Below are positions 48,560 to 58,726 of a stretch of DNA of 64,000 nucleotides, in pieces. Source of the stretch: Paractinoplanes tereljensis (GTDB lineage Bacteria; Actinomycetota; Actinomycetes; Mycobacteriales; Micromonosporaceae); assembly GCF_016862435.1 (NCBI RefSeq), contig NZ_BOMY01000013.1:124001-188000 (forward strand). Reading direction: 5' to 3'. The notes beneath the pieces are model-generated. The model saw nothing but the letters and a program-made list of their open reading frames with translations. It was not told the DNA's origin and made no database searches. Every line of letters begins with the position of its first letter. The first letter of the stretch is position 1. The position numbers were made by a program, and so were the translations under genes.

Positions 48560-49804
48560 ATGCCCGAAGCCGTCATCGTCGCCACCGCTCGCTCCCCGAT
48601 CGGCCGCGCTCACAAGGGATCGCTGAAGGACCTGCGTCCCGACGACCTGACCGCCACGATCGTCGACGCCGCCCTGAACAAGGTGCCCCAGCTCGACCGC
48701 GCCCTCATCGAGGATCTCTACCTCGGCTGCGGGCTGCCCGGTGGCGAGCAGGGCTTCAACATGGCCCGCGTGGTCGCCACCAAGCTCGGCCTCGACGGCC
48801 TGCCCGGCGCCACCATCACCCGTTACTGCTCGTCGTCGCTGCAGACCACCCGGATGGCGTTCCACGCGATCAAGGCGGGCGAGGGCGACATCTTCCTCTC
48901 GGCCGGGGTCGAGACCGTGTCCCGCTTCGCCCGGGGCAGCTCCGACGGCCTCCCGTCGGCGGCGGCCGCGCTGGTCGGCGGCGGCTGGGACAACCCGTAC
49001 TTCGCCGAGGCGCAGGCCCGCACGGCCGGCTACGCCGAGGGCGGCAAGACCTGGCACGACCCGCGCGCCGACGGCCAGGTGCCGGACGTCTACATCGCGA
49101 TGGGCCAGACCGCGGAAAACCTGGCCCAGATCAAGGGCATCTCCCGCGAGGAGCAGGACGAGTTCGGCGTACGCAGCCAGAACCTCGCGGAGAAGGCGAT
49201 CGCCGACGGCTTCTGGGAGCGGGAGATCACTCCCGTGACGCTGCCGGACGGCACGGTCGTGTCGAAGGACGACGGCCCCCGCCCCGGCGTGAACATCGAC
49301 GGCGTGTCCGGTCTCAAGCCGGTGTTCCGCCCCGACGGCACGGTCACCGCCGGCAACTGCTGCCCGCTCAACGACGGTGCCGCCGCGGTGGTCATCATGA
49401 GCGACACGAAGGCCCGCGAGCTGGGCATCACCCCGCTGGCCCGGATCATCTCGACCGGCGTCACCGCGCTCTCCCCCGAGATCATGGGGCTAGGCCCGGT
49501 GGAGGCGTCGAAGCAGGCGCTGAAGCGGGCCGGGATGACCATCGACGACATCGACCTGGTAGAGATCAACGAGGCGTTCGCGGCCCAGGTCATCCCGTCG
49601 TACCAGGACCTGGGCATCCCGATCGACAAGCTGAACGTGAACGGCGGCGGGATCGCGGTCGGTCACCCGTTCGGCATGACCGGCGCCCGGATCACCGGCA
49701 CGCTGCTCAACTCGCTCGACTGGCACGACAAGAGCATCGGTCTGGAGACCATGTGCGTCGGCGGCGGCCAGGGCATGGCCCTGATCGTCGAGCGCCTCAG
49801 CTAG
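48560..49804 (+). CDS. Acetyl-CoA acetyltransferase / 3-ketoacyl-CoA thiolase
   Basis: A 414-residue thiolase with nucleophile Cys90 (TRYCSSSLQTTRMA), His369 (VGHPFGMTG) and Cys399 (MCVGGGQG), the complete triad. It interconverts two acetyl-CoA with acetoacetyl-CoA or cleaves longer 3-ketoacyl-CoA; sequence alone does not decide. MPEAVIVATARSPIGRA is a standard thiolase beginning. It is transcribed alone, with the SGNH pair upstream and a small minus-strand gene downstream. It may cooperate with the acyl-CoA dehydrogenase at 9955-11109 in acyl degradation. Confidence 0.94.
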   Translation: MPEAVIVATARSPIGRAHKGSLKDLRPDDLTATIVDAALNKVPQLDRALIEDLYLGCGLPGGEQGFNMARVVATKLGLDGLPGATITRYCSSSLQTTRMAFHAIKAGEGDIFLSAGVETVSRFARGSSDGLPSAAAALVGGGWDNPYFAEAQARTAGYAEGGKTWHDPRADGQVPDVYIAMGQTAENLAQIKGISREEQDEFGVRSQNLAEKAIADGFWEREITPVTLPDGTVVSKDDGPRPGVNIDGVSGLKPVFRPDGTVTAGNCCPLNDGAAAVVIMSDTKARELGITPLARIISTGVTALSPEIMGLGPVEASKQALKRAGMTIDDIDLVEINEAFAAQVIPSYQDLGIPIDKLNVNGGGIAVGHPFGMTGARITGTLLNSLDWHDKSIGLETMCVGGGQGMALIVERLS

Positions 49805-49874
49805 AACCCTCCGGAATTCCGCCGGGTCCGGTCTGCCACGAGCGGCCGGGCTCGGCGGGTTTATTGGGCGGTTT

Positions 49875-50165
49875 TCATATCTCCCGGCGGACGTCGTCCA
49901 CGGCTGCGGCCGCCTCGGCCAGCGTCTTCTCATCGGGCGCGGCCGCCAACAGGTCGTCGGCGACCACCCGCAGCTGGTCCGGGAGGATCATGTCGTGCTC
50001 GCGCGGGACCGGCCGGCGCGGCTGCCCCTCGGCGTCGGCTCCCAGGTCGGCCAGGAGCTGGACCAACGCGTACACCTGATCGGCCTTTTTGCCGCGCCAG
50101 CGCGGCTGTTCCCAGTGCCGCACGTGGTTGTGCAGGCGGTCGACGGAGGCGGCGAAATCGGTCAC
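49875..50165 (-). CDS. Small helical protein, unknown function
   Basis: A 96-residue protein with HNHVRHWEQPRWRGKKADQVYALVQLLADLGADA in its first half and LPDQLRVVADDLLAAAP in the second, all predicted helical, with no membrane segment. I recognise no domain; comparable short proteins occur in other Micromonosporaceae as far as I recall. GTG 50165 has no good ribosome binding site, so the start is uncertain. It lies downstream of the Bax-inhibitor-like gene behind a strong hairpin and therefore probably has its own promoter. Confidence 0.6.
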   Translation of the reverse strand: MTDFAASVDRLHNHVRHWEQPRWRGKKADQVYALVQLLADLGADAEGQPRRPVPREHDMILPDQLRVVADDLLAAAPDEKTLAEAAAAVDDVRREI

Positions 50166-50188
50166 GCCGCGAGCGTAGCCCGGACGCG

Positions 50189-50230
50189 AATCGGCGCCCG
50201 GACCGTGGGAGGACGATCCGGGCGCCGATT
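50189..50230. terminator. 14-bp perfect hairpin after the Bax-inhibitor-like gene
   Basis: Arms 50189-50202 and 50217-50230 are perfectly complementary, with a 14-base loop, ten bases past the stop of the minus-strand Bax-inhibitor-like gene. In the plus direction the stem is followed by TTCGCG. It should insulate that gene from the small gene at 49875-50165. Confidence 0.75.
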
Positions 50231-50240
50231 TTCGCGAGCG

Positions 50241-51035
50241 TCAGTCTCTGCTGCTGCCCTGCAGGTAGCTGAGCAGGCGCAGGATCTCCAGGTAGAGCCA
50301 GATCAGCCCGACCAGGATGCCGAACGCGCAGGTCCAGGAGTAGCGCTGGGGCAGGCCCATCCGGACGCCCTGCTCGATCTGGTCGAAGTCGAGGATGAAG
50401 CTCAGCGACGCGACCACGATGCAGACGATGCTGAAGATGATGCCGATGGCACCACCGTCGCGGATGCCGGTGTGCACGCCGAACAGCGAGAGCACCAGGT
50501 TGAGGATCATGATCATGAACAGGCCGCCCATGACGGCGATCAGACCCTTGGTGAACTTCGGCGTCGCCCGGATCACCCGCGACTTGTAGAGCAGCGCCAT
50601 CAGGAAGAAGACGCCGAAGGTGGCGACCACGGCCTGCAGGACGATGCCGTTGTAGAAGTTCTCGAAGGCCTCGCTGACGAGGCCGACGAAGGCGCCCTCG
50701 ACCACCGCGTAGGTCACCACGAGCGCCGGGTTGGCCACCCGGGAGAACGAGATGATCAGGCCGAGGATCAGGCCGACGATCGCGGCACCGAACCAGGCGA
50801 CACCGACCACGCTGTTAGGAATCAGGTTCCACGCGGCGATGGCCGAGATGCCGGTGATGCCGAGCAGGATGACGGTCTTGACGACCACGTCATCGATCGT
50901 CATCGGCTGCGCGACCGGCGGAGCCGCCGCGTAGCCCGGACCGGAGGGGTACGGCTCGCCGTATCCGTACCCGGCCGTCCGCTCGCGTTCGGCCGCCTGG
51001 CCGAGGCGGCTCAGAACCGGGTTCGAAGATTTCAC
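50241..51035 (-). CDS. Bax inhibitor-1/YccA-family membrane protein
   Basis: A 264-residue protein with a soluble N-terminus rich in Tyr/Pro/Gly (GYGYGEPYPSGPGYAAAPP) and seven transmembrane helices (about 60-255). The family motif near the C-terminus, SLSFILDFDQIEQGV, contains the conserved Asp pair thought to control pH-gated calcium leak in the BsYetJ relative. Such proteins in bacteria are linked to membrane stress but rarely studied. GTG 51035 has GGGAGG nine bases upstream; the longer frame to 51092 lacks a site. Confidence 0.9.
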   Translation of the reverse strand: MKSSNPVLSRLGQAAERERTAGYGYGEPYPSGPGYAAAPPVAQPMTIDDVVVKTVILLGITGISAIAAWNLIPNSVVGVAWFGAAIVGLILGLIISFSRVANPALVVTYAVVEGAFVGLVSEAFENFYNGIVLQAVVATFGVFFLMALLYKSRVIRATPKFTKGLIAVMGGLFMIMILNLVLSLFGVHTGIRDGGAIGIIFSIVCIVVASLSFILDFDQIEQGVRMGLPQRYSWTCAFGILVGLIWLYLEILRLLSYLQGSSRD

Positions 51036-51166
51036 TGTGTCCAGCCTCCCTGAGGTCAACTGCGGTCTTTCCAGGGTAAAGGCCATACGCACCGGATGAG
51101 GGTGCCAGAAGCTGTGCGTAGCCTGAAAATACGAAGTCTGTCTAAACAGCGAGACCGACGAGGGGG

Positions 51167-51249
51167 TGCCCGGGGCGGGTCTCGAACCCGCACGCCTCGT
51201 AAGGCAGCCGCTTTTAAGGCGGCCGTGTCTGCCATTCCACCACCCGGGC
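51167..51249 (-). tRNA. bldA: tRNA-Leu (anticodon UAA), bldA equivalent
   Basis: Acceptor stem GCCCGGG (51243-51249) pairs with CCCGGGC (51168-51174), and the discriminator is A at 51167. The anticodon loop CUUAAAA (51212-51218) sits in a GCCGC/GCGGC stem, giving anticodon UAA at 51214-51216. A long variable arm (GCCUUACGAGGC region) marks a leucine tRNA, and the T-arm has GGUUCGAGACC. CCA is not encoded. This is the sole class of tRNA able to read UUA efficiently; in streptomycetes it is bldA, a switch for aerial growth and antibiotic genes. Confidence 0.95.
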
Positions 51250-51294
51250 GGGCAGTCACACCGTATCGGGTGCCGCCCGGGCAGTGGAATCAGC

Positions 51295-52650
51295 CTAGCG
51301 GGCTCCCGCGACGACCTTTTCGCGCTCCTCGGGCAGTTTGACCGGCGGAGTCACGTGGGTGAATTCCTCCCGCGGGGTGTGCAGCTGGCCTAGGGCGACC
51401 GTCTCCCGCTGCAGCACGAAGGCCAGCGTCCAGTCGGCGACGACCCGGACTTTCCGGTTGAACGACGGGATACGGCTCATGTGGTAAGTCCGGTGCATGA
51501 ACCACGCGGGCAGGCCCTTGACCTTGATGCCGTAGACGTGCGCGACACCCTTGTACAGGCCGAGGCCGGCCACGCTGCCGACGTACTTGTGCCGGTACTC
51601 CTTCGGCAGGCCGCCGAGGACCACCGTGCGGATGTTGTCGGCCAGCACCTTGGCCTGCCGTACCGCGTGCTGGGCGCTCGGCGAGCACCAGGCACCCGGG
51701 TTGGTCAGGTCGGGGACCTGGGCGCAGTCGCCCGCCGACCAGGCGCCGTCGAGGACCTTGTCGCCGTCGACGACCTGCAGGGTGGGCAGGCAGGTGACGT
51801 GGCCCCGGGGGCCGCGCGGCAGGTCGGTGCGCTCCAGCATCGGCGACGGCTTCACGCCGGCCGTCCAGACCAGGGTCTCGGCCTGGAAGCGGTCGCCGTC
51901 ACTGAGCACGATCTCGCCGTCGACGCAGGACTCGAGCCGGACGTCCAGGCGCAGGTCGATGCCGCGCTTGGAGAGCTCGCGGGCGGCGTACGCGCCCATC
52001 TTCGCGCCGACCTCGGGCAGGATCCGGTTGGTCGCCTCGACGAGAACGAACCGGACCTCCTTCTGGTCCAGGTCGGGGTAGTACTGCAGCGCGTCGCGGA
52101 CGAGGTCCTCCATCTCCGCGAGCGCCTCGATGCCGGCGAAGCCGCCACCGACGAAGACGAACGTGAGCGATGCCTTGCGCACCGCCGGGTCGGGGGTGAC
52201 CGCCGCGACGTCGAGCCGGTCCATGATGTGGTTGCGCAGGTAGATGGCCTCACCGATGGTCTTGAACCCGATGCCCTGCTCCCGGAGACCGGGAATCGGC
52301 AGGGTCCGCGAGACCGACCCGGGCGCCACGATGATGTGGTCGTACTCCATCTCGGTGGACGGGCCGTCGATCGGCTGGATGGTGACCGTCTTGCGCGCGT
52401 GCTCGATCTTCGTGACCTCGCCGGACACGATGCGGCACTTCCGGAGCTCACGCCGGAGCGGGACGACCGAGTGCCGCGGGCTGATGTTGCCGGCCGCCGC
52501 CTCGGGGAGGAACGGCTGGTACGTCATGTGCGGCTGCGGGTCGATGACGACCACCTCGGCGCGGCGCCGGTTGAGCTTCTTGGACAGGCGGAGAGCAGCG
52601 TAAAGCCCTACGTGCCCTGCCCCTACGACGACGATGCGCTGCGGATTCAC
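51295..52650 (-). CDS. ndh: Type II NADH:quinone dehydrogenase (NDH-2) or related FAD oxidoreductase
   Basis: A 451-residue single-subunit flavoprotein. The N-terminal FAD motif is IVVVGAGHVGLYAALRL, the NADH motif is TFVFVGGGFAGIEALAE, and AWSAGDCAQVPD is the second FAD-binding segment. APGSV and TAGVKPSP are further family features. The C-terminal amphipathic region (WFMHRTYHMSRIPSFNRKVRVVADW) should attach it to the membrane, where it feeds electrons from NADH into menaquinone without pumping protons. It could also be a related ferredoxin/NAD reductase, but length and C-terminus favour NDH-2. Confidence 0.88.
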   Translation of the reverse strand: MNPQRIVVVGAGHVGLYAALRLSKKLNRRRAEVVVIDPQPHMTYQPFLPEAAAGNISPRHSVVPLRRELRKCRIVSGEVTKIEHARKTVTIQPIDGPSTEMEYDHIIVAPGSVSRTLPIPGLREQGIGFKTIGEAIYLRNHIMDRLDVAAVTPDPAVRKASLTFVFVGGGFAGIEALAEMEDLVRDALQYYPDLDQKEVRFVLVEATNRILPEVGAKMGAYAARELSKRGIDLRLDVRLESCVDGEIVLSDGDRFQAETLVWTAGVKPSPMLERTDLPRGPRGHVTCLPTLQVVDGDKVLDGAWSAGDCAQVPDLTNPGAWCSPSAQHAVRQAKVLADNIRTVVLGGLPKEYRHKYVGSVAGLGLYKGVAHVYGIKVKGLPAWFMHRTYHMSRIPSFNRKVRVVADWTLAFVLQRETVALGQLHTPREEFTHVTPPVKLPEEREKVVAGAR

Positions 52651-52748
52651 ATAGACATTGTCGCGCGTGATCGACCGTCACGCCCCGTTCTGTGATGTAC
52701 GACAACACCGTTTGTCAAGTGCCATGAAGCACATATTTCCACGAGATT

Positions 52749-53312
52749 TCACGCTCTCTGCAAGAGCCGTGCAATCAGGACGGTGGCGCCGACCGCGCCC
52801 GCGATGCCGACGAGCGTCGCCACCAGGAAGGCACTGCCGGCCAGGTCAGCGGAGAGTGCCAAGGTGAACACGGTGAGTACCGCAGAGATCAGCACCACGA
52901 GCGCGGCGCGGAACATCCAGCCGCCCACCATGTCCAGGTTCACCACCGCGTCGAACGGCAGAACCGCAGCCAGCGCGGTCAGGCTGTGTCCGAGGTAGAG
53001 CAGGGTGGCGATCGACAGGACCCGCCACAGTTCCACCTCGGCGCCGTAACCAGCCGTGTCCACCAGCCAGCCGCCCACCACGGCCATCGCCGCGAGGGTG
53101 GCGCCCCGGCCGCGCGGTGCCACCGCCGGATAGATCGCGAGCAGGGTGAGGGGGATGAAATATTGGGTCCCGAGCAGCGAGACCGGCCAGGCCACCAGCA
53201 TCGCCAGCAGGCCGGACAGACCCACCCCGCAGCGGACCAGGAACGGGGTCGCGGTGGCCCGGGAGGTGACCGCGCGGGCGGAGGTGACCACCGCCGAGAA
53301 GGACCGGGCCAT
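52749..53312 (-). CDS. Polytopic membrane protein ending the MoxR/DUF58 operon
   Basis: A 187-residue protein with about five transmembrane helices (starting near GVGLSGLLAMLVAWPVSLLG) and no catalytic motif. Its ATG overlaps the DUF58 stop codon (TGATG), so it is translated with the operon. Family unknown; a membrane partner of the MoxR-DUF58 system is the natural inference. Confidence 0.75.
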   Translation of the reverse strand: MARSFSAVVTSARAVTSRATATPFLVRCGVGLSGLLAMLVAWPVSLLGTQYFIPLTLLAIYPAVAPRGRGATLAAMAVVGGWLVDTAGYGAEVELWRVLSIATLLYLGHSLTALAAVLPFDAVVNLDMVGGWMFRAALVVLISAVLTVFTLALSADLAGSAFLVATLVGIAGAVGATVLIARLLQRA

Positions 53313-54668
53313 CAACGCCCCCGAGGTGCCGACGCGAGCCGGGCCACGTCACGCAGCACCAGGTCGAGGCTGCCGGCCCCGGCCCAGGCCACCACCGGCA
53401 CGCCATGCTCGCGCAGCCGGCCCAGCACGTTTTCCCGCTCGAGCCGCCACAGCCGGGTGGCCAGCGGCGTCCACTGCCCGCGGTTGGCCGGGGCGGCCCC
53501 CGGGGGCAGCGTGTCGACCGCCACCACGTACCGGCCGGACTGGGTGAGCTGGGCCAGCATGTCCGCCGAGCGCGGGTCGACAAGCGGGGTCAGCACCATC
53601 ACCAGGGCGTCCGAGGAGACCCGGTGGGCGCCGAAGACGTTCGCGTAGTTGTCGTTCTCCGACTCGACCGGATCGGGCCGCACGTCGAGCAGCCACTCCA
53701 GAACGGTCAGGTATTGCCGGCGGCCGGTGGCCGGGCGCAGCCGGCGGGCCGTCGCGCCGTACTCCAGCAGCGACACCCGGTCGCCCCGGTGCAGGTAGTG
53801 CTCGGCGATCGCGGCGGCCGCCCGGACCGTGGTGTCCAGCACCGACGCGCCCCCGCCGACCCCGCCCGAGCGGCCCACCTCGCCCAGCACGTCGAGCAGC
53901 AGCAGCACCTCGGCGTCCCGGTCGGAGAGGGTGGACGCGACGTGCAGATCCCGGGTGCGCAGCGACACCCGCCAGTCGATGCGCCGCAGACGGTCGCCCG
54001 GCGCGAACGGCCGTACGCCCGCCAGCTCGCCGCCCTCGCCCGGCCGTCGCGACCGATGGTTTCCGACCAGGCCGGCGGCGGCCGGCATGGCTTCGGTGGC
54101 GTTGAACGGATCGGTGACCGGATAGACCCGCACCGCGCGGGCCGGCACCACCACCGGCCGGCAGGCCAGCAGGCCGCCGCAGGCGGCGACGCGCGCCGCC
54201 GCCGGACCGACGTCCTGGCGGCCCCACCGGTTGGCGTCGCCGGGCAGATCCACCGCGTGCCAGCCGTCCGGCGGCACCCGGATCGCGAACGGGCGGTCGG
54301 CGTGTTCCAGCTTCAACCAGGGAGAGGTACGGGTACGCACCACGACCAGGTCGTACGTGATGACGTCGGGGTTGGTCACGGTCACCGCGGCCTCCACCTG
54401 GCCGCCCTCGACGATGTGGTCCTCCCCCGCCGAGATGGTCAGCTCGGGTGCGGACCGCGGCATCCGGCGCAGGCCGGCCGCCGCACCGATCGCGAACGGC
54501 GCCGCCAGCAGCACCAGGTCGACCCGGCCCAGCGCCACCCCGAGCAGCAGGAGCAAGCCGGTGAGCAGCACCGACCGGCCCAGCGCCCGGGTCGGCACCC
54601 AGGCCGGCCCGGCCACCAACTCGGGCTCGGGCGGCGCCTGTGGCACCGCGAAGCGCAGCAGCGGCCGG

Positions 54669-54676
<8 letters not shown>
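53312..54676 (-). CDS. DUF58 domain protein of the MoxR operon
   Basis: A 454-residue protein with two N-terminal transmembrane helices (about 28-62) and the DUF58 signature RRIDWRVSLRTRDLHV, followed by a von Willebrand-A-like fold with DRDAEVLLLLDV (metal-site like). DUF58 proteins act with MoxR AAA ATPases, possibly in metal insertion or assembly of surface or redox complexes. The first eight bases overlap the moxR stop region, which indicates tight coupling. Confidence 0.88.
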
Positions 54677-55657
<981 letters not shown>

Positions 55658-55661
<4 letters not shown>

Positions 55662-56236
55662 AGTCTCTCCAACGCATCCACGTAGGTCTCCAGTTCACGG
55701 GACTTCGCCGTGCGGCGCCCGTGATCGTGCAAAGCCGCCCAAAGTGGGTCGCCGAGCAACTCGCGGGCACGCCGCGGGTCGGACGTCCGAGTGATCCCGT
55801 GCCGCAGCCGCAGGCGCTCATCGGCGAGCTCGGCAATCACCGGCAGGACGTTACTCGTATACAGATCCGGATCGGTGTGCGCCCGGTCCAGGTTTCGCTC
55901 CCAGCGGCGCACCGCGGCACGCAGCGAATCGAGGGCCCGGCCGTCGTCTTTATATTGAGAGCCGCCCCGCCTCTTGGGCAGCGGTGGCGGCGCCACCTCG
56001 GACACCGCGTAGAGCACGGCGCGCAAACCGATGAAAAACGCCACCACCAGGAGTACGGAGATGTGCAGTCCACCGGCGCGCATCGCGGCGATGGTCACCA
56101 CCGTGGCCCCGGCGATCAGCAGCGCGTTGCGGACCACCCACCAGGCCCGCGACTTCTGCTTGGGCGCCGCCTCGACGACCTCCTCGACCGGGTCGTCGCG
56201 GAAGCTGAACAGTTGGTCGAGCCCGCCGTCGCTCAT
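55658..56236 (-). CDS. Two-helix membrane protein of the MoxR operon
   Basis: A 192-residue protein with a short N-terminal region (MSDGGLDQLFSFRDD), two hydrophobic helices (about 35-75) and a cytoplasmic helical domain (RAAVRRWERNLDRAHTDPDLY onwards). I do not recognise the domain. Its start overlaps the DUF4129 stop as ATGA and its stop overlaps the moxR start, so it belongs to the operon. Confidence 0.78.
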
Positions 56237-56934
56237 CCCAGCACCCCCGCGCTCGCACCCAGATCGGCCCGCAACCTTTCGAGGGCGCTGATCGCCTGCT
56301 GGCGCATCTGGTTGTCGACGGTGTGCGTCGCGTAGCGCGCCTCGCGGTAGACCTCGAGCAGCGCGGCCAGCACGTGCGCGTCGACCTGCTGCTCGCGCAA
56401 CAGCCGGCCGACCAGGTCGGTCGGGCTGTCCCCCGGATGCCGGGTGGTGCCCGCCGCCGCCGCGGCCTGCTCCAAGCGGACCCAGCAGGCGATCACGGCA
56501 CGGCGCGGGTCCCGATCGGAGTCGGACAACTCCTCCAGGCCGGCGTCCAGCGCGGCGACCAGCTCGTCCGCCGTACGCGTGCCGTCCTGACTGGTTTTGA
56601 TCTGCCTTTTGCCCTTGCGTGCCCGCCGCTTGGCCGCGTCGCGCAGCACCGCCCAGATCACCACGACCAGCGCGACCGCCAGCACCAGGCCGAACAGGAC
56701 CAGCGCCGCGGTGCCCAGCCATTCCGGCAGGCCCTGAGCGGCCTCGGGCGGCGGCTGCGGAGCCTTCGACACGCTGGGCTGGCTGGTCGGCAGCAGCGGC
56801 GGGGGCGTCGGCGTCGCGTCCGGTTGGATCTGATCGAGCTGCGGCGCCGACCGGGTGGCGGCGAGCGCGGTCACGAAGAGCAGCACGAAGACGGCGGCCA
56901 TCGGCCACCAACGTCGCACAGCGGCGAGATCCAT
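56233..56934 (-). CDS. DUF4129 domain protein, first gene of the MoxR operon
   Basis: A 233-residue protein with two transmembrane helices (about 11-26 and 70-96) separated by an extracytoplasmic Pro-rich stretch, and a C-terminal cytoplasmic DUF4129 domain (CWVRLEQAAAAAG and YREARYATHTV). DUF4129 is commonly found next to transglutaminase, DUF58 and MoxR genes. The gene heads the operon; 51 bases separate it from the uracil-DNA glycosylase gene. Confidence 0.85.
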   Translation of the reverse strand: MDLAAVRRWWPMAAVFVLLFVTALAATRSAPQLDQIQPDATPTPPPLLPTSQPSVSKAPQPPPEAAQGLPEWLGTAALVLFGLVLAVALVVVIWAVLRDAAKRRARKGKRQIKTSQDGTRTADELVAALDAGLEELSDSDRDPRRAVIACWVRLEQAAAAAGTTRHPGDSPTDLVGRLLREQQVDAHVLAALLEVYREARYATHTVDNQMRQQAISALERLRADLGASAGVLG

Positions 56935-56985
56935 CAGCGCGGGCTGTCCCTTGGCTTCGGAGCTTCGGTTATCGGACGTGCCGAA

Positions 56986-57741
56986 TCATGCCAGGCCCGC
57001 GAGGGACTTCGCACGGGCGAACACGTCGTCGAGCATCGCCGGGGTGAGCCGTCCGGTGAAGGTGTTCTGCTGGCTGACGTGAAAACACCCGAGGAGGTCC
57101 GGGACGCCCGGCAGGCTGACCAGCGCGCCGTGCCCGAACTTCGGCCGGGGCACCGGGGCTTTGACTTTGTAGACCGCGCTCATGGCGGGCCACCACGCAC
57201 CCCAGGCAAATGCCCCGAGCGCTACGACGACCTTCAAAGTCGGGCGAATCAGTTCAAGCTCCCGGTGGAACCAGGGCGCGCAGGTGTCGCGCTCCGTTGG
57301 GGTCGGCTTGTTGTCCGGCGGCGCGCACCGCACGGCCGGGAAAATCCGGGTATTACGGAGTTCGAGGCCGTCGTCGATCGACACGCTGAGGGCCTGGTTG
57401 GCCAGGCCGGCGCGGTGCAGGGCGGCGAAGAGCACGTCACCCGAGCGGTCACCGGTGAAGAGCCGGCCGGTGCGGTTGCCGCCGTGCGCGGCCGGGGCCA
57501 GGCCGAGGATCCCGATCTCGGCGTCGGCGTTGCCGAAGCCCGGGATCGGCCGGCCCCAGTAGACCTGGTCGCGGAAGGCGGCCCGCTTGACCCGGGCGAC
57601 TTCCTCCCGCCACTCGACAAGCCGCGGGCAGGCAAAACACTCCGCGATCTCAGCGTCGAGCACGCCGAGGTCAGCGGCCGCGGCCGCCCGCCGCACCACG
57701 TCCCTCGCGGTACGGGATTCCACCCCACCCAACCTCACCAC
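56986..57741 (-). CDS. Family 5 uracil-DNA glycosylase (UdgB type)
   Basis: A 251-residue DNA repair glycosylase. Motif 1 is GLAPAAHGGNRTGR, and the catalytic-loop His motif is GCFHVSQQNTFTG (usually GCFHPSQQNT; here Val replaces Pro). CPRLVEWREEVA and CAPWFHRELELIRP hold Cys residues of the iron-sulfur site. It removes uracil and perhaps hypoxanthine from DNA, which matters in a high-GC genome prone to cytosine deamination. I use GTG 57741, eight bases after GGGGGAG; an upstream frame to 57921 runs through a tandem repeat. Confidence 0.9.
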   Translation of the reverse strand: MVRLGGVESRTARDVVRRAAAAADLGVLDAEIAECFACPRLVEWREEVARVKRAAFRDQVYWGRPIPGFGNADAEIGILGLAPAAHGGNRTGRLFTGDRSGDVLFAALHRAGLANQALSVSIDDGLELRNTRIFPAVRCAPPDNKPTPTERDTCAPWFHRELELIRPTLKVVVALGAFAWGAWWPAMSAVYKVKAPVPRPKFGHGALVSLPGVPDLLGCFHVSQQNTFTGRLTPAMLDDVFARAKSLAGLA

Positions 57742-57781
57742 GTCCACCTCTCCCCCGCCGCGCCCCCAACGTCGTCCCGAT

Positions 57782-57867
57782 GCGCCGCGCTTCCTGCCGC
57801 GCCGCGCTTGCCGCCACGCCGCGCCTCCCGCCGTGGCGCGCTTGCCGCCGTGGCGCGCTTGCCGCCC
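57782..57867. repeat. Five imperfect 17-18 bp tandem repeats
   Basis: Units at 57782-57798, 57799-57816, 57817-57834, 57835-57851 and 57852-57867 share a core close to GCGCGCTTGCCGCCGTG. They lie in the 460-base gap upstream of the uracil-DNA glycosylase gene. The remainder of that gap, up to the DinB start at 58204, contains no gene that I can recognise. Confidence 0.7.
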
Positions 57868-58203
57868 GACGCCCGCACCAACTGCACCCCGGCGCTGCAT
57901 CGCTCGCCCTTGCCCCGCCACCGCCCTGGCGCCGCACGCCGCCGGGCGCTCCGGCGCGTGGCGATCTTGAGGACCTCGCGTTAGGAGCTAGCAGCAATTC
58001 AACATGATCGTGGCGAATCAGAAATCTGCCGCAGCTTATAACCCGTTTCGGGTGGTTTGTGGACGTGGGGTCAACCGCAATGCGGGAGGACCGTCCGCTG
58101 GTTGGGAGCGATGACCACGATGCGGGACCAAGCCCGGAATCCGAGAAGACCGGCCGGGATCCGGGAGCCGAAAATTGTCGGTGCCCGTCGCTACGGTGGC
58201 CCG

Positions 58204-58713
58204 ATGGTGGATTCCTCGGCAAGCCTGGTCCGCGTCCGCCCCGCTCAGGATGCCGGCGAGCGTAAAACCCTCACCACTCTGCTCGACTTCCTGCGCGGCA
58301 CGGTGGTCGCCAAGGTCGCCGGGCTCACCGACGAGCAGGCTTTCGGTCGTTCGGTGCCGGCTTCCACGCTCACTCCGGCCGGGCTGGTCAAGCACCTGAC
58401 CGGAGTCGAGCGATTCTGGTTCAGCATCGACTTCGCCGACCACGACCTGCCCGAACCCTGGACCGACGAGGAACCCGGCGCGTTCGCCATCGCCCCCGGC
58501 GACACCCTGGCCGACCTCGTCGACGCCTATCGCGCCGAGTGCGCGAGGTCCGCCGCGGTCATTGCCGATGCCGCGCTCGACGACCGAGCCCGCGCCGACG
58601 GTCAGAGCTTCACCCTGCGCTACGCACTGGCCCACATGATCGAGGAAACGGCTCGCCACTGCGGCCACCTCGACCTGCTGCGCGAGAGCATCGACGGCGA
58701 GGTGGGCGAATAG
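58204..58713 (+). CDS. DinB-family (DUF664) protein
   Basis: A 169-residue four-helix-bundle protein of the DinB/DUF664 type, possibly a metal-dependent thiol-linked enzyme in organisms with mycothiol. LTTLLDFLRGTVVAKVAGLTDEQ is a typical opening; LVKHLTGVERFW holds the first His and EETARHCGHLDLLRE the closing His pair. ATG 58204 lacks a strong ribosome site. It is convergent with the DUF397 gene at the 3' side. Confidence 0.88.
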   Translation: MVDSSASLVRVRPAQDAGERKTLTTLLDFLRGTVVAKVAGLTDEQAFGRSVPASTLTPAGLVKHLTGVERFWFSIDFADHDLPEPWTDEEPGAFAIAPGDTLADLVDAYRAECARSAAVIADAALDDRARADGQSFTLRYALAHMIEETARHCGHLDLLRESIDGEVGE

Positions 58714-58726
58714 GAAAACCAGTCGA

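Noticed and set aside
57742..57921. N-terminal extension of the uracil-DNA glycosylase
   Set aside because: It is Arg/Gly-rich, encoded partly by tandem repeats, and the ribosome site points to GTG 57741.
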